A stretch of DNA of 64,000 nucleotides, from assembly GCA_947568835.1 (NCBI GenBank), contig OX387612.1:5270001-5334000 (forward strand). Direction: 5' to 3'. Position 1 is the stretch's first letter. Each line of letters opens with the position of its first letter. This document shows positions 21,951 to 34,338 of the stretch, piece by piece. A model generated the notes under the pieces. It did no database searches. It was not told the DNA's origin and saw nothing but the letters and a program-made list of their open reading frames with translations. The position numbers and the translations under genes are program-made. This stretch comes from Protonemura montana. Lineage: Eukaryota; Arthropoda; Insecta; Plecoptera; Nemouridae.

Positions 21951-21956
21951 AATAAA
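21951..21956 (+). promoter_or_regulatory. Polyadenylation signal of the second mucin
   Basis: AATAAA about 265 bases after the stop codon. Confidence 0.6.
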
Positions 21957-21979
21957 AGTCTGCGCATTCATGATCGGCA

Positions 21980-22647
21980 GAGGAATTTCCAGACTGAAAT
22001 GATAAATAAAGAAAAGAAAATGCAGTAAAAATCAACAAAATTGGTACCTATCTCCATCTGTAGTGAATTAGCTTTGAAGATAGTTGATGCATTTGCTGCT
22101 AGGTGGCGCCAGATGTCTATCTGTACACAGGTGACATGAAAATAAGCTGTCAAATGCCACTACGTAGTTGGTAAAACAAGCCACATTTGAACATTATTTA
22201 GATTTAGTAACTGAAACTGTGATCATATGGGACATTTTCTTTTGAAAATCAGAAACTGTTAAAGTTCAAATTTATAATTGTAATATGATTTTCGTGGACC
22301 TGCCATCGTAGTTATTAAATTATTTTTTGTTAATATTTTTTATTCGTGCCTAGCAGCATTGTCATTGCATAACTGATTGGTTGTCAGATTCGTTGTACCT
22401 TTCAGCTTTTGAGTGTCACTTACAAAGATAAGGAGTGAAGTCAGCATTCACATCTGGAATGGAAATATTAAAAAAAAAAAAACATTAATTATTCCCACTT
22501 GTGCATAAAAATTAAGAAGGAAATACGAATCACTTTTAGCTGAGAACAAAAATGGTAAAAAATTGAGTTTTTAAGCACAAGTACCATTAAAAAATATATC
22601 TAAAAAATACGGATAATTTTTATTGACAAAATTGATTAATTATTAAA
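21980..22647. other. No gene recognised
   Basis: AT-rich intergenic DNA. I see no repeat family or coding signal. Confidence 0.5.
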
Positions 22648-23270
22648 GTTTAACGAGGTACTGTTTTGACAAAACACCCAGCGGTTCTTTGTCTACTGGC
22701 ATCTATGAATGAATGAGTGATGATGAATCTGACCTAAACCAGAAGGAAAGACGGGAAACCCGGTGCTACTGTCGAAGAGCACCAAGGGGACCACCGGCTT
22801 GACGTCCCTTCCGGAGGACGGTACAACGAGAACAACAGGATTCCTCCACAAATCCATGCTGTCGAGAGGTTGATAAGCAAGGCGAATGAAGTTGCTGTAC
22901 TAACTTTCATCCCTCCAACCTCTCTCCCGAACAGAACTGGTTATGTGTATGATGGTCATCCATCCAATACCTGACCTAGCGCAGTGTTGCTTAACTTTCA
23001 TCCCTCTAACCTCTCTCCCGAACAGAACTGGTCATGTGTATGATGGTCACCCATCCAATACCTGACCCAGCGCAGTGTTGCTTAACTTTCATCCCTCCAA
23101 CCTCTCTCCCAAACAGAACTGGTCATGTGTATGATGGTCACCCTTCCCAGTGCAGAGCAGTGTTGCTTAACTTCGGTGATCTCACGAGAACCAGTGTTTC
23201 CAACACGCCAAACCGATCGGTGGTCACCCACTCAATACCTGGCCAAGCGCAGTGTTGCTTAACTACAGCG
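22648..23270 (-). mobile_element. 5S-derived SINE with expanded head
   Basis: A reverse copy from TAACGAGGTACTGTTTTGAC to AAGCGCAGTGTTGCTTAAC. The head segment with CATCCCTCCAACCTCTCTCC is repeated three times, and parts of a further 5S monomer follow (CCAAACCGATCGGTGGTCAC). Confidence 0.8.
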
Positions 23271-23474
23271 ATTTTCAAGTATTTTTTTTTTTCACACCAC
23301 ACTGTTTGATGGAATGGACCTCTGCTAAATTCTAAATCTACTAAATTTATTGCAAGACTCATTTACAACAAACTAAGCTGTAAAAGCACGTAAAGCAAAA
23401 ACAAAATCATACTGAACATCACTGTTGCGTTTATATTTTACGGTAACCACACTGCAATAAGAACGGCAATGCAC

Positions 23475-23740
23475 TATTTCAACTGGGTTTTGAATGCTAA
23501 GGGAGGAACAACTAAATTTCCCACCGCTTCGTAACTTGTACCTGTTACTTTATCAAGGGTTAAAGCAGTCCTGACAATTCAAAACTGCTCTAGCCCGTAC
23601 GTTACGAAACGTTGGGAAATTTAGTTGTTCTTCACTTAGCATTCAAAACCCAGTTCAAATAGTGTTTGTCAAAACTAGTGCTAAGATTAGATAAAGTAGA
23701 CATGAGTCTAAGAAACTGTGAAATATTTTGGTTGTTTGTT
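23475..23740 (+). repeat. Foldback repeat, arms about 60 bp
   Basis: AACTGGGTTTTGAATGCTAAG (about 23480) and its inverse (about 23640) bound a hairpin; both arms contain GAACAACTAAATTTCCCA. The right arm continues into AGATAAAGTAGACATGAGTC, which also occurs near 44220 and 47670, so this is a dispersed family. Confidence 0.7.
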
Positions 23741-24253
23741 GTAAATGGGCTTTCATGAATTGCCGCCACGCAGCCTTTGAGGAACTTTACCTCATCAAAG
23801 TGCAAGAACTCATCTAGCAAGTTTGCTAGACACTTTATTGGTTGTAAAATACCAAAGTCCATACGAAAATTCCATTTCAATTCCAATATGTAATTGCCCT
23901 TTTGAGGAAATTGCCTTGGACGTCAAAACGGCCATGAAAACGACAAGATTATTAAGTAATTATGTACATATTATCCGAAGTAAAGCTGTTCTCATCTAAC
24001 AAAAATACAATTTTTTTTGTTGTTGTATCAAAATATAATTAATACCTACTAAATATTTAGCAAGATAAGATAATAGAATGAGATGTGGGTAGATTACTTA
24101 ATCCTCTCAATCTCATACAAGGGCTTTCGGTCACAGTCAATGACAGGTTGGAGTGACATCATTTCGTGGGTACCATTCGTCCGAAAAGCATCATCGGGCT
24201 CAAGTAGGTGATTACAAAAACTCACAATTTAACAAATTTAAAAGTTGTTTAGT
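23741..24253. other. No gene recognised
   Basis: Nothing beyond low-complexity AT-rich sequence. Confidence 0.4.
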
Positions 24254-24675
24254 TTAACCGTTGAGTGTAGGTTATAAGTAGAGAAACAACGTCAATGTTA
24301 CAGTCTCTGTGTGAAAAATGACTACCTTACCGACAAAAATTCAGAGTACCGGAACATCACGTTGAGTGGAGCTACTGTCGTATGAATTTTAATTTCGATA
24401 TTTCTCGTAGGTTAACTCGCTTTTGAGACTTTTCATGCTCAAAAAATCTCCATCAATGTTTACCTCAACAATTGATATACACGTAACGATATTAAAAAGC
24501 GAGTAACGTACTATAAATATCGAAATTAAATTTCATACGACAGTGGCTCCACTTAACGTGACGTTCCGGTACTCTGCATTTTTGTCAGCAAGATAGTCAT
24601 TTTTCACGCAGAGACTGTGACATTGACGTTGAAACTCTACCTAGAACCTACACTCAACGGTTTAACCCTTTAGTT
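24254..24675 (+). mobile_element. Long hairpin element (MITE-like), arms about 150 bp
   Basis: The left arm begins TTTAACCGTTGAGTGTAGGT and the right arm ends in its inverse; the arms also share CGACAAAAATTCAGAGTACC-like and TCGTATGAATTTAATTTCG-like blocks. The loop of about 90 bases contains the R1 core (CTCGCTTTTGAGAC, ACCTCAACAATTGATATA). No coding capacity. Confidence 0.75.
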
Positions 24676-24728
24676 ACATTGAGTTAGCTGCAATAACTTA
24701 TTACCAAACAGTTTAGGGTGAAGGTAAC

Positions 24729-24858
24729 GTCGGTTCTCGTCAGATAACCGAAGTTAAGCAATTCTACGCTGGGTCAGGTATTGGATGGGTGACCACCGTA
24801 CGGTTTGGCGTGTTGGCAACAGCGGTCCTTGTGAGATCACCGAAGTTAAGCAACACTT
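24729..24858 (+). mobile_element. Isolated dimeric 5S-like SINE head
   Basis: Two 5S-like segments in tandem (ACCGAAGTTAAGCAATTCTA, GGATGGGTGACCACCGTACG, then GTGAGATCACCGAAGTTAAG) with no SINE body after them. This supports a head dimer as a family feature. Confidence 0.7.
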
Positions 24859-25644
24859 TTAGTTAACCACCAACCTCTAGAGGTTGGTGTAATTAAATGG
24901 CCAAGTTCTCTACTTAAAAGGCAGCGCTAACTCATTGTAGCTTGACCGAATAGTTCGGTAAGTTGCGAATTGTTTTTGCTTGGTAAGGTTGGGAGGGGGG
25001 TGAGGTGGGGGGGGGGGGGGGGGGGGGGGGGGGGTGAATGACAGTAATACCTGTAATTACCTAATTTACAATTAAATTAGAAACTACATATTTCGAGAAG
25101 ACACAAAATCAACCATTCCTTAATCAGACATGAATTGCGTATCACTATGTTTTTTTTTTGATGGCCCATTTTGGTTCTCGGCTGTTTTCTTGAATTTGAA
25201 ATTGGATACAAAAAAACAAAATTTACTATGTTGTACCAAAATTTCTAGCCAAGTTTAGTGAAGAGTTAAAACTTTGTCTTAAGGTCTGTTTAAAGCTTTT
25301 GATTAACTGAGACATGAGGAAGTAAGAAGCCGTCTACAATTTGCAGAAACACAATAAGGTACCAATAGCAATATTCAAACTGTAATTTGAATGATCTTGC
25401 AACTTGCTAACAGTTAATCGATCCAACGTAACTATAAGAAAATAGGTGCTACACTAATCGTTTTGAATTGATCGAATGATAAATTTATTACGATGCAAAA
25501 CAATACAGCTGCAGACTTTCACTTCCAACATTTTTAATCAAAGTTGATTGACAATGTCCGTGGTTTTTATTCGACCAGAGACTCTCGCCAGGACAGCAAT
25601 TTCACAAAATTTGTGTAAAGAAACTAGATCATTTGACGAAAGAA
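24859..25644. other. Non-coding, contains a 28-base G run
   Basis: An uninterrupted G tract lies at 25007-25034; its length in the assembly may be unreliable. Nothing else is recognised. Confidence 0.5.
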
Positions 25645-25885
25645 ATTGGAGGGAGTTTGATAGATGAAACTTCACTCGCCTTGCTGATCAACTGCTCGAC
25701 AGCATAGATTTAAGGAGGAATCTTGGTGTTTGAGTTATTTCTTTGGAAGTCAGTGGTCTCTAGCGCAGTCTTAGACAGGAGTAGGCTACGTGCCAGCGCT
25801 TGGTTTTGCCTCAATCCTTTTAGATTAGGATTGGTTTCACCTACTTAATTAACGACGCAATTAGCCCAGTGCCAAAGAGTCCTTT
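25645..25885 (+). mobile_element. 5S-derived SINE, diverged, body only
   Basis: Body blocks ACTTCACTCGCCTTGCTGAT and CAGGAGTAGGCTACGTGCCA are recognisable with many changes, suggesting an old copy. Confidence 0.65.
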
Positions 25886-25891
25886 GGCACT

Positions 25892-26133
25892 GGTTTTGCT
25901 TGTTGGTAACACCGGTTCTCATGAGATCACCGAAGTTAAGCAACACTGCGCTGGGTCAGGTATTGAATGGGTGACCATCATACACATGACCAATTTTGTT
26001 CGGGAGAGAGGTTGAAGGGATTAAAGTTAGTACAGCAACTTCACTCGCCTTGCTTATCAACCTCTCGACAGCATGGATTTGTAGAGGAATCCTGTTGTTC
26101 GCGTTGTACCGTCCTTCGGAAGGGACGTTAAGG
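25892..26133 (+). mobile_element. 5S-derived SINE, 3'-truncated
   Basis: Single 5S-like head (AACACCGGTTCTCATGAGATC) and body as far as GGAAGGGACGTTAAG, then unrelated sequence. Confidence 0.8.
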
Positions 26134-26389
26134 GGGTTGTAGGGACTCCATCTACTTTTTCTGGGGGATCCCGGTAACAAAACCCTACTTATGAATTTTT
26201 TTATTGGGGTTTTTACAAACTAAAAAAGCAACTAAAAAACTAATCATCATCCAAAAATTTTATTTGAATGCAAATATAGAAAAACTGAATAAAACTTTTA
26301 AGAGAAACTTTTCATAATGGTTGGCTCGTGTATTATTTGTGTATAGTTTGGTAGTGTGAACAGATTGAGCAAATTTGGGATCCACAGCT

Positions 26390-27142
26390 ACTACGAAACT
26401 AGATATGATTTCTGGAAAACACCGGAAAATCAACTTGAACAGGCTCTTTTACAATGACTGTAACTATAAGACAAAATGATATTTTTGGTTTCGAAAAGCG
26501 TTAATTCTTTGCCAATAGTGTAATGAGTTGCCTAGTTTTAGTTTCGTCCCGATCGGACAAGTGGTTTGGTCGATTAGTTGTATCCTGTAAACCTTGATAT
26601 AGACCTGAGTAAGCTCCCACTCCAATAGACATGAGTAAGCTCCCACTCCAATAGACCTGAGTAAGCTCCCACTCCAATAGACCTGAGTCAGCTCCCACTC
26701 CAATAGACCTGAGTAAGCTGCCACTCCAATAGACCTGAGTAAGCTCCCACTCCAATAGACCTGAGTAAGCTCCCACTCCAATAGACCTGAGTAAGCTCCC
26801 ACTCCAATAGACCTGAGTAAGCACCCACTCCAATAGACCTGAGTAAGCTCCCACTCCAATAGACCTGAGTAAGCTCCCACTCCAATAGACCTGAGTAAGC
26901 TCCCACTCCAATAGACCTCAGTAAGCTCCCACTCCACTAGACCTGAGTAAGCTCCCACTCCAATAGACCTGAGTAAGCTCCCACTCCAATAGACCTGAGT
27001 AAGCTCCCACTCCAATAGACCTGAGTAAGGACCCACTCCAATAGACCTGAGTAAGCTCCCACTCCAATAGACCTGAGTAAGCTCCCACTCCAATAGACAT
27101 GAGTAAGCTCCCACTCCAATAGACCTGAGTGAGCTCCCACTC
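26390..27142 (-). mobile_element. Element carrying a 26-bp minisatellite (locus 2)
   Basis: Left flank (CCAATAGTGTAATGAGTTGC, CCCGATCGGACAAGTGGTTT) matches locus 1. About 21 units follow from about 26605 to 27140, more uniform than at locus 1. The right edge runs into a SINE remnant. Confidence 0.75.
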
Positions 27143-27350
27143 CTAAAGCCTTACACCAAGGCACCACGGTGCCCCCCTTGATGCTTTTGGCCTTTGGTCC
27201 TATAGGATTAGGCTACGTGCTGGCACCAGGTTTTTTTCTCATCCCTTCAACGCTAGGTAAAATATATCATCATCTTCATCGTCACACAATCATTAAATTA
27301 CGCCATACAATCAGCGCCACAGGGACCAAAACAGTGTGTCGTTAAACACA
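27143..27350 (+). mobile_element. 5S-derived SINE, 3' half
   Basis: From CACCACGGTGCCCCCCTTGA to GTGTGTCGTTAAACACAAC; head absent. Confidence 0.7.
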
Positions 27351-27900
27351 ACTAATTAATCAAACGATTAATAAAGCTGCAATGTGGTCATTAAGATATT
27401 AAAGAATTTCTTGGAAATATATAACAAATTTTGTGGTATGACTTCTTGCAGCCAAAAAAAATGTTAATTGTTGGCGTTTAACATGTTACGCAAAGCTAGA
27501 AGTGTAGATTTGAAAATAAATTGCATCGATATTAATCGGAAAAAAAGAAAACTTGTTTTTATAAAAACAACTCTTTCATGAATGAGGACAAAACCGCATT
27601 TTTATGAGGTCTATGAGTCATTTTTGCTGATGATGTTGAATACCTTGGTACTCTTAATATGAGTACCTACGTTGTGTAATTACCCAGTCTTACATTTGTC
27701 AGACATTTAAGTTTAACAGCAGACAAAATGAAACAAAAAAAAACGCCATCACGTGTTTCGTTGAGTTCAGCTGGATTTAGTACGGGCAAACTGGATTAAA
27801 TACACATGTGTTAAATATATTGTAAAGCCGTACTCGCATAGCGCTAATTTCTTGGTGAAAATGTCTTTCGAATAAATACTTAACCGCGATAAAAATAGAG
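27351..27900. other. No gene recognised
   Basis: AT-rich intergenic sequence. Confidence 0.5.
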
Positions 27901-28132
27901 ACGTACTGTCGTTTAGGGTGTTTAGAAATGCAATTTCGTTCATCTCGCATTTGAGACTGACTCACTCTGAATTAATCTGTATTAAAGCTAACCTCAACAA
28001 TTGATATTTTGAGTCGTTATTATTAAATTGTAGAGCTTTGTTATTAAGAACGGTCGCAAGCGCCATCTGGTGGCATTTACCATTACCAAGCGTTGCCAGC
28101 TCGTTTGCTTAGCAGAACGTTTAAAATTAACG
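27901..28132 (+). repeat. Dispersed repeat R1, split by the 4.1-kb element
   Basis: Diagnostic blocks in order: CTCGCATTTGAGACTG, AACCTCAACAATTGATAT, GGTCGCAAGCGCCATCTGGT, CAGCTCGTTTGCTTAGCAGA. R1 resumes right of the inserted element at about 32284-32330 with ATAACCTGTAAACTCAAGG, matching the order seen in the copy at 48190-48910. Confidence 0.7.
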
Positions 28133-28136
28133 CCGG

Positions 28137-31100
28137 TGTCGCATAATATTTATACTGTCCACTAACATTACCCCCCAGTAAACACAGCATATGCTAGTTT
28201 TACTGGCCAGTAAACTCAATATGATCTACGATTACTGTACCAGTAAACTAGAAACGTTTTGAGATTACTGTACCAGTAAACTAAAGACGATTTGAGATTA
28301 CTGGCCCAGTAAAAATAATACATATTATTACATATACAGTAATACAAAATTTCAAAACATCACTATAATAGTATTACTGACTATGCACAAATAAATCACA
28401 TCAATCAAATCACAGGGTGACCAAACACATTGCAGGGATTAGCGTACTGTTTAGCTTAAAAATTAGCCAGGCTACTTGCTGTGGGGACTTCATATGGAAT
28501 ACGCCCCATACCTTTCGATAGAAATGCAACAACACCCCTTGCCAACATAATGAAATGTGAACTTACCTGTGCATTTTGATGCAATCGAACTAGATGCACA
28601 ACAGGGTGTGTACAAAACAATGCAGGGGAGTAATCTGATAATAGCCTGAAGGTATAATGCTATTACTCCCCAACATAATGAAATGTGAACTTACCTGTGC
28701 ATTTTGATGCAATCGAACTAGATGCACTACAGGGTGTGTACAAAACAATGCAGGGGAGTAATCTGATAATAGCCTGAAGGTATAATGCTATTACTCCCCA
28801 ACATAATGAAATGTGAATTAACCTGTGCATTTTGATGCAATCGAACTAGATGCACTACAGGGTGTGTACAAATCAATGCAGGGGAGTAATCTGATAATAG
28901 CCTGAAGGTATAATGCTATTACTCCCCAACATAATGAAATGTGAATTAACCTGTGCATTTTGATGCAATCGAACTAGATGCACTACAGGGTGTGTACAAA
29001 ACAATGCAGGGGAGTAATCTGATAATAGCCTGAAGGTATAATGCTATTACTCCCCAACATAATGAAATGTGAACTTACCTGTGCATTTTGATGCAATCGA
29101 ACTAGATGCACTACAGGGTGTGTACAAAACAATGCAGGGGAGTAATCTGATAATAGCCTGAAGGTATCATGCTATTACTCCCCAACATTATGAAATGTGA
29201 ATTAACCTGTGCATTTTGATGCAATCGAACTAGATGCACTACAGGGTGTGTACAAAACAATGCAGGGGAGTAATCTGATAATAGCCTGAAGGTATAATGC
29301 TTTTACTCCCCAACATAATGAAATGTGAATTAACCTGTGCATTTTGATGCAATCGAACTAGATGCACTACAGGGTGTGTACAAAACAATGCAGGGGAGTA
29401 ATCTGATAATAGCCTGAAGGTATAATGCTATTACTCCCCAACATTATGAAATGTGAACTTACCTGTGCATTTTGATGCAATCGAACTAGATGCACTACAG
29501 GGTGTGTACAAAACAATGCAGGGGAGTAATCTGATAATAGCCTGAAGGTATAATGCTATTACTCCCCAACATTATGAAATGTGAACTTACCTGTGCATTT
29601 TGATGCAATCGAACTAGATGCACTACAGGGTGTGTACAAAGCAAATGCAGGGGAGTAATCTGATAATAGCCTGAAGGTATAATGCTATTAATATAATGTT
29701 ATTAGTGCATCTAGTTCGATTGTATCAAAATGCACAGGTAAGTTCACATTTCATAATGTTGGGGAGTAATAGCATTATACCTTCAGGCTATTATCAGATT
29801 ACTCCCCTGCATTGTTTTGTACACACCCTGTAGTGCATCTAGTTCGATTGCATCAAAATGCACAGGTAAGTTCACATTTCATAATGTTGGGGAGTAATAG
29901 CATTATACCTTCAGGCTATTATCAGATTACTCCCCTGCATTGTTTTGTACACACCCTGTAGTGCATCTAGTTCGATTGCATCAAAATGCACAGGTTAATT
30001 CACATTTCATAATGTTGGGGAGTAATAGCATTATACCTTCAGGCTATTATCAGATTACTCCCCTGCATTGATTTGTACACACCCTGAAGTGCATCTAGTT
30101 CGATTGCATCAAAATACACAGGTTAATTCACATTTCATTATGTTGGGGAGTAATAGCATTATACCTTCAGGCTATTATCAGATTACTCCCCTGCATTGTT
30201 TTGTACACACCCTGTAGTGCATCTAGTTCGATTGCATCAAAATGCACAGGTAAGTTCACATTTCATTATGTTGGGGAGTAATAGCATTATACCTTCAGGC
30301 TATTATCAGATTACTCCCCTGCATTGTTTTGTACACACCCTGTAGTGCATCTAGTTCGATTGCATCAAAATGCACAGGTAAGTTCACATATCATTATGTT
30401 GGGGAGTAATAGCATTATACCTTCAGGCTATTATCAGATTACTCCCCTGCATTGTTTTGTACACACCCTGTAGTGCATCTAGTTCGATTGCATCAAAATG
30501 CACAGGTAAGTTCACATTTCATTATGTTGGGGAGTAATAGCATTATACCTTCAGGCTATTATCAGATTACTCCCCTGCATTGTTTTGTACACACCCTGTA
30601 GTGCATCTAGTTCGATTGCATCAAAATGCACAGGTAAGTTCACATATCATTATGTTGGGGAGTAATAGCATTATACCTTCAGGCTATTATCAGATTACTC
30701 CCCTGCATTGATTTGTACACACCCTGTAGTGCATCTAGTTCGATTGCATCAAAATGCACAGGTTAATTCACATTTCATAATGTTGGGGAGTAATAGCATT
30801 ATACCTTCAGGCTATTATCAGATTACTCCCCTGCATTGTTTTGTACACACCCTGTAGTGCATCTAGTTCGATTGCATCAAAATGCACAGGTTAATTCACA
30901 TTTCATTATGTTGGGGAGTAATAGCATTATACCTTCAGGCTATTATCAGATTTCTCCCCTGCATTTGCTTTGTACACACCCTGTAGTGCATCTAGTTCGA
31001 TTGCATCAAAATGCACAGGTAAGTTCACATTTCATTATGTTGGGGAGTAATAGCATTATACCTTCAGGCTATTATCAGATTACTCCCCTGCATTGTTTTG

Positions 31101-32283
31101 TACACACCCTGTAGTGCATCTAGTTCGATTGCATCAAAATGCACAGGTAAGTTTACATTTCATTATGTTGGGGAGTAATAGCATTATACCTTCAGGCTAT
31201 TATCAGATTACTCCCCTGCATTGTTTTGTACACACCCTGTAGTGCATCTAGTTCGATTGCATCAAAATTGCACAGGTAAGTTCACATTTCATTATGTTGG
31301 GGAGTAATAGCATTATACCTTCAGGCTATTATCAGATTACTCCCCTGCATTGTTTTGTACACACCCTGTAGTGCATCTAGTTCGATTGCATCAAAATGCA
31401 CAGGTAAGTTTACATTTCATTATGTTGGGGAGTAATAGCATTATACCTTCAGGCTTTTATCAGATTACTCCCCTGCATTTGCTTTGTACACACCCTGTAG
31501 TGCATCTAGTTCGATTGCATCAAAATGCACAGGTAAGTTCACATTTCATTATGTTGGGGAGTAATAGCATTATACCTTCAGGCTATTATCAGATTACTCC
31601 CCTGCATTGTTTTGTACACACCCTGTAGTGCATCTAGTTCGATTGCATCAAAATGCACAGGTAAGTTCACATTTCATTATGTTGGGGAGTAATAGCATTA
31701 TACCTTCAGGCTATTATCAGATTACTCCCCTGCATTGTTTTGTACACACCCTGTAGTGCATCTAGTTCGATTGCATCAAAATGCACAGGTAAGTTTACAT
31801 TTCATTATGTTGGGGAGTAATAGCATTATACCTTCAGGCTTTTATCAGATTACTCCCCTGCATTTGCTTTGTACACACCCTGTAGTGCATCTAGTTCGAT
31901 TGCATCAAAATGCACAGGTAAGTTCACATTTCATTATGTTGGGGAGTAATAGCATTATACCTTCAGGCTATTATCAGATTACTCCCCTGCATTGTTTTGT
32001 ACACACCCTGTAGTGCATCTAGTTCGATTGCATCAAAATGCACAGGTAAGTTCACATTTCATTATGTTGGGGAGTAATAGCATTATACCTTCAGGCTATT
32101 ATCAGATTACTCCCCTGCATTTGCTTTAAGACACCCTGTACCCTGCAGGTGATGCTTTTGTTTTGGGAGTAATATTATTTCACTTTATTTCATTATTTCA
32201 TATTTTTTCTTGTTTACTGGCCAGTAATCATATTATGAACTGAGATTACTGGGGGTAATAATATTATGGCAGTACGAATATTC
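28137..32283. mobile_element. 4.1-kb element with terminal inverted repeats and inverted satellite core
   Basis: The left end (ATAATATTTATACTG, then ATTACCCCCCAGTAA) and the right end read inverted (AGAATATTCGTACTG, then ATTACCCCCAGTAA) are imperfect inverted repeats of about 50 bases. Subterminal zones hold repeats of the palindrome TTACTGGCCAGTAA. It sits inside an R1 copy; TTAACGCCGG on the left and TTACACCGG on the right may be the duplicated target, so exact ends are uncertain by about 10 bases. No transposase frame is present. I read it as a non-autonomous DNA transposon whose interior is a tandem array in two opposed blocks. Confidence 0.7.
28541..32130. repeat. 128-bp satellite, 9 units forward then 19 inverted
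   Basis: The unit starts ACATAATGAAATGTGAACTT and ends GTATAATGCTATTACTCCCC. Orientation flips at about 29690-29705, giving a near-perfect palindrome with arms of at least 1.1 kb. Each unit carries its own stem, GGGGAGTAAT with ATTACTCCCC. Three-unit (385-bp) higher-order repeats occur in the right arm (31350 and 31735). Short frames inside are repeat shadows. Confidence 0.95.
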
Positions 32284-32594
32284 TGTTACACCGGGACTCG
32301 GACATAACCTGTAAACTCAAGGATAATATAAAACAGGTCGAAAATGGGAATATTTTTTATCTTATTATTTCTTAGATGCCGTCAAAAATTTGATAGCCAA
32401 AATTCGATGGAGTTGGCTGGACTATGCGGGCTATCAATTGACAATAGTAGTTATCTAATATACTTCATGACTACTGAATCACTTGACAAGCCACTTATCA
32501 GGAAATAAGTTAACCTTGACCACGAACACAATGATAAGATGCAGGCATATAATTTTTCATATCAGGAATATCTGGTGTTAGGTAGGTTCGGATA

Positions 32595-32680
32595 GAGCGC
32601 ATTTTTTCCCGCCAGAGGCGCCACCGGTCGTTGCGGGATGACATCTGGGCCAACTGTCATTTTGATTTGAATTCGATGCA
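32595..32680 (-). repeat. Dispersed repeat R2, copy 2
   Basis: Reverse copy; contains CAGAGGCGCCACCGGTCGTT and, further right, GGGCCAACTGTC. Confidence 0.7.
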
Positions 32681-32850
32681 AACAAGTTTTTAGAACACAC
32701 TCTATCACAAAGAAATATTTAAATTTGAAAATAACTGATAATTTTGGGAGATTGAAATATCTTCATTTGAGAGATTTGGCGATAAGGGTATTAATAAAGA
32801 AAGTCTAGTGCAATTGAAATTCCAATCACTGTAATAAACTGCATGATTAA

Positions 32851-33271
32851 TTTGTGTGGTTTAACGACACCCTGTTGCACTGGTATAATAGTGTTAATGA
32901 ATGTGTGGATGGTGATGAGGATGATGATGAACCTGACCTTGCCTAGAAGGGATGGAGGGTACACCAGGTGCCCGCACGTAGCCTACTCTTGTCGAAAAGC
33001 ACTAAGAGGACCATCGGCTTAACGTTCCTTCCGAAGGACGGTACAACTCAAACAGCAGAATTCCTCCACAAATCCATGCTGTCGAGAGGTTGATAAGCAA
33101 GGCGAATAGAGGTAAACGTACTTTACTCCCTCTAACCTCTCTCCCGAACAGAACTGTGGTTCCAACTCACAAAAACCGTTTGCTGGTTACCAATTCAATA
33201 CCTGATCCAGTGCAGTGTTGCTTAACTTCGGTGATCTCACGAGTAGCGGTGTTTCCAACACGCCTAACCGT
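32851..33271 (-). mobile_element. 5S-derived SINE, near full length
   Basis: Reverse copy from TTTAACGACACCCTG to GTGTTTCCAACACGCCTAAC, with a small deletion in the region before the 5S-like head. Confidence 0.8.
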
Positions 33272-33629
33272 GCTTACACTGAAAAAATCCCATCGGGAAA
33301 AATTGCATCTTGAACGTCATCGTGAGATGATCTTTCCTCTGCTACCGCAATGAAACACATTTGGCACGAAATCTATTTCCTCTTACTACAAATCTAAATA
33401 GACTTTTCCTCACAAGATTTTAGCAGGATTTTCCTTATTGTACCTGTTGTAAGTTGTTCAAGACGTCATAATCCTACATATCGTGTCGTAAATCATGCTA
33501 CTTTTATGGGCGTTGACGCGAAAGTTTCGATGAGAGACGTCATTCATTTGCAAACTCTCCGCCGTAAAATTCTTGCCAGCGAATATGACCTGTTTACAAG
33601 GAGTAAAATAGATATTAGCATCTTTTGAG

Positions 33630-33850
33630 TTTATAGGAATAGTCAGAGGGCTAGTGTATTGAAATTTCTGCTGAGCAAACGAGCCGAACGGTAGCGCTTT
33701 TGGGTGCAACCTCTAAAATTATTGTTTTAATCAAAACGATCGTGTATTAATCGTTGAAGTTAAAATAAACACAGATGTATTCTGTGTAAACCAGAAATAA
33801 AATATCTTGACACTCCAAACGACGGTATATTTTTGCCATGGTAAATCAGC
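33630..33850 (-). repeat. Dispersed repeat R1, reverse copy
   Basis: Contains CTGAGCAAACGAGCCGAACG, AACCTCTAAAATTATTGTTT and CACTCCAAACGACGG in the R1 order, diverged. Confidence 0.6.
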
Positions 33851-34264
33851 CATCTGGCTAAAGTTTTTTGCTAAGTTAGTAATAAAGTACCTATAAGTGA
33901 TTAATGCTAATTGAAACTAATTGCTTCGCTCTTATTTCAATAAAAGTATAATCAATTGATATTTGTTATGAATTTCTGAACCAAACAAGAGAAGGATTAG
34001 TGGATTATGATAAAAAAAAAGATAACAGTGTAACTGTCATCGAATCACATCACGTACATATCAATCATACAAATTAATCCAGAATAAGCATCAGATTATT
34101 TGACAATTCTAAGCCAAAAAAAAAAAAATAATATTTCAGGTTGAATGCTCTATATCTTTAATTTTTTTCAAGGGCTTATGGCTTTTCACTCTCTGACGTA
34201 GACTTGTGTTATTGTAATTTTACTGTACTTACAGTGTTGTATAGATAATGTTGGTTTATTTCAT
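33851..34264. other. No gene recognised
   Basis: AT-rich intergenic sequence. Confidence 0.4.
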
Positions 34265-34338
34265 ATTATTTCATGACATAGCACTCAACGGTAATCTAAT
34301 TTCAGACGCGTACGATTATGGTAAGTACTTTATGGACC

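Noticed and set aside
24729-24858. 5S rRNA genes
   Set aside because: The 5S-like segments lack the conserved first and last parts of a 5S gene and are joined to a SINE body elsewhere.
28541-32130. CRISPR-like regular array
   Set aside because: Units are contiguous with no unique spacers, in a eukaryotic sequence, and flip orientation; it is a satellite.
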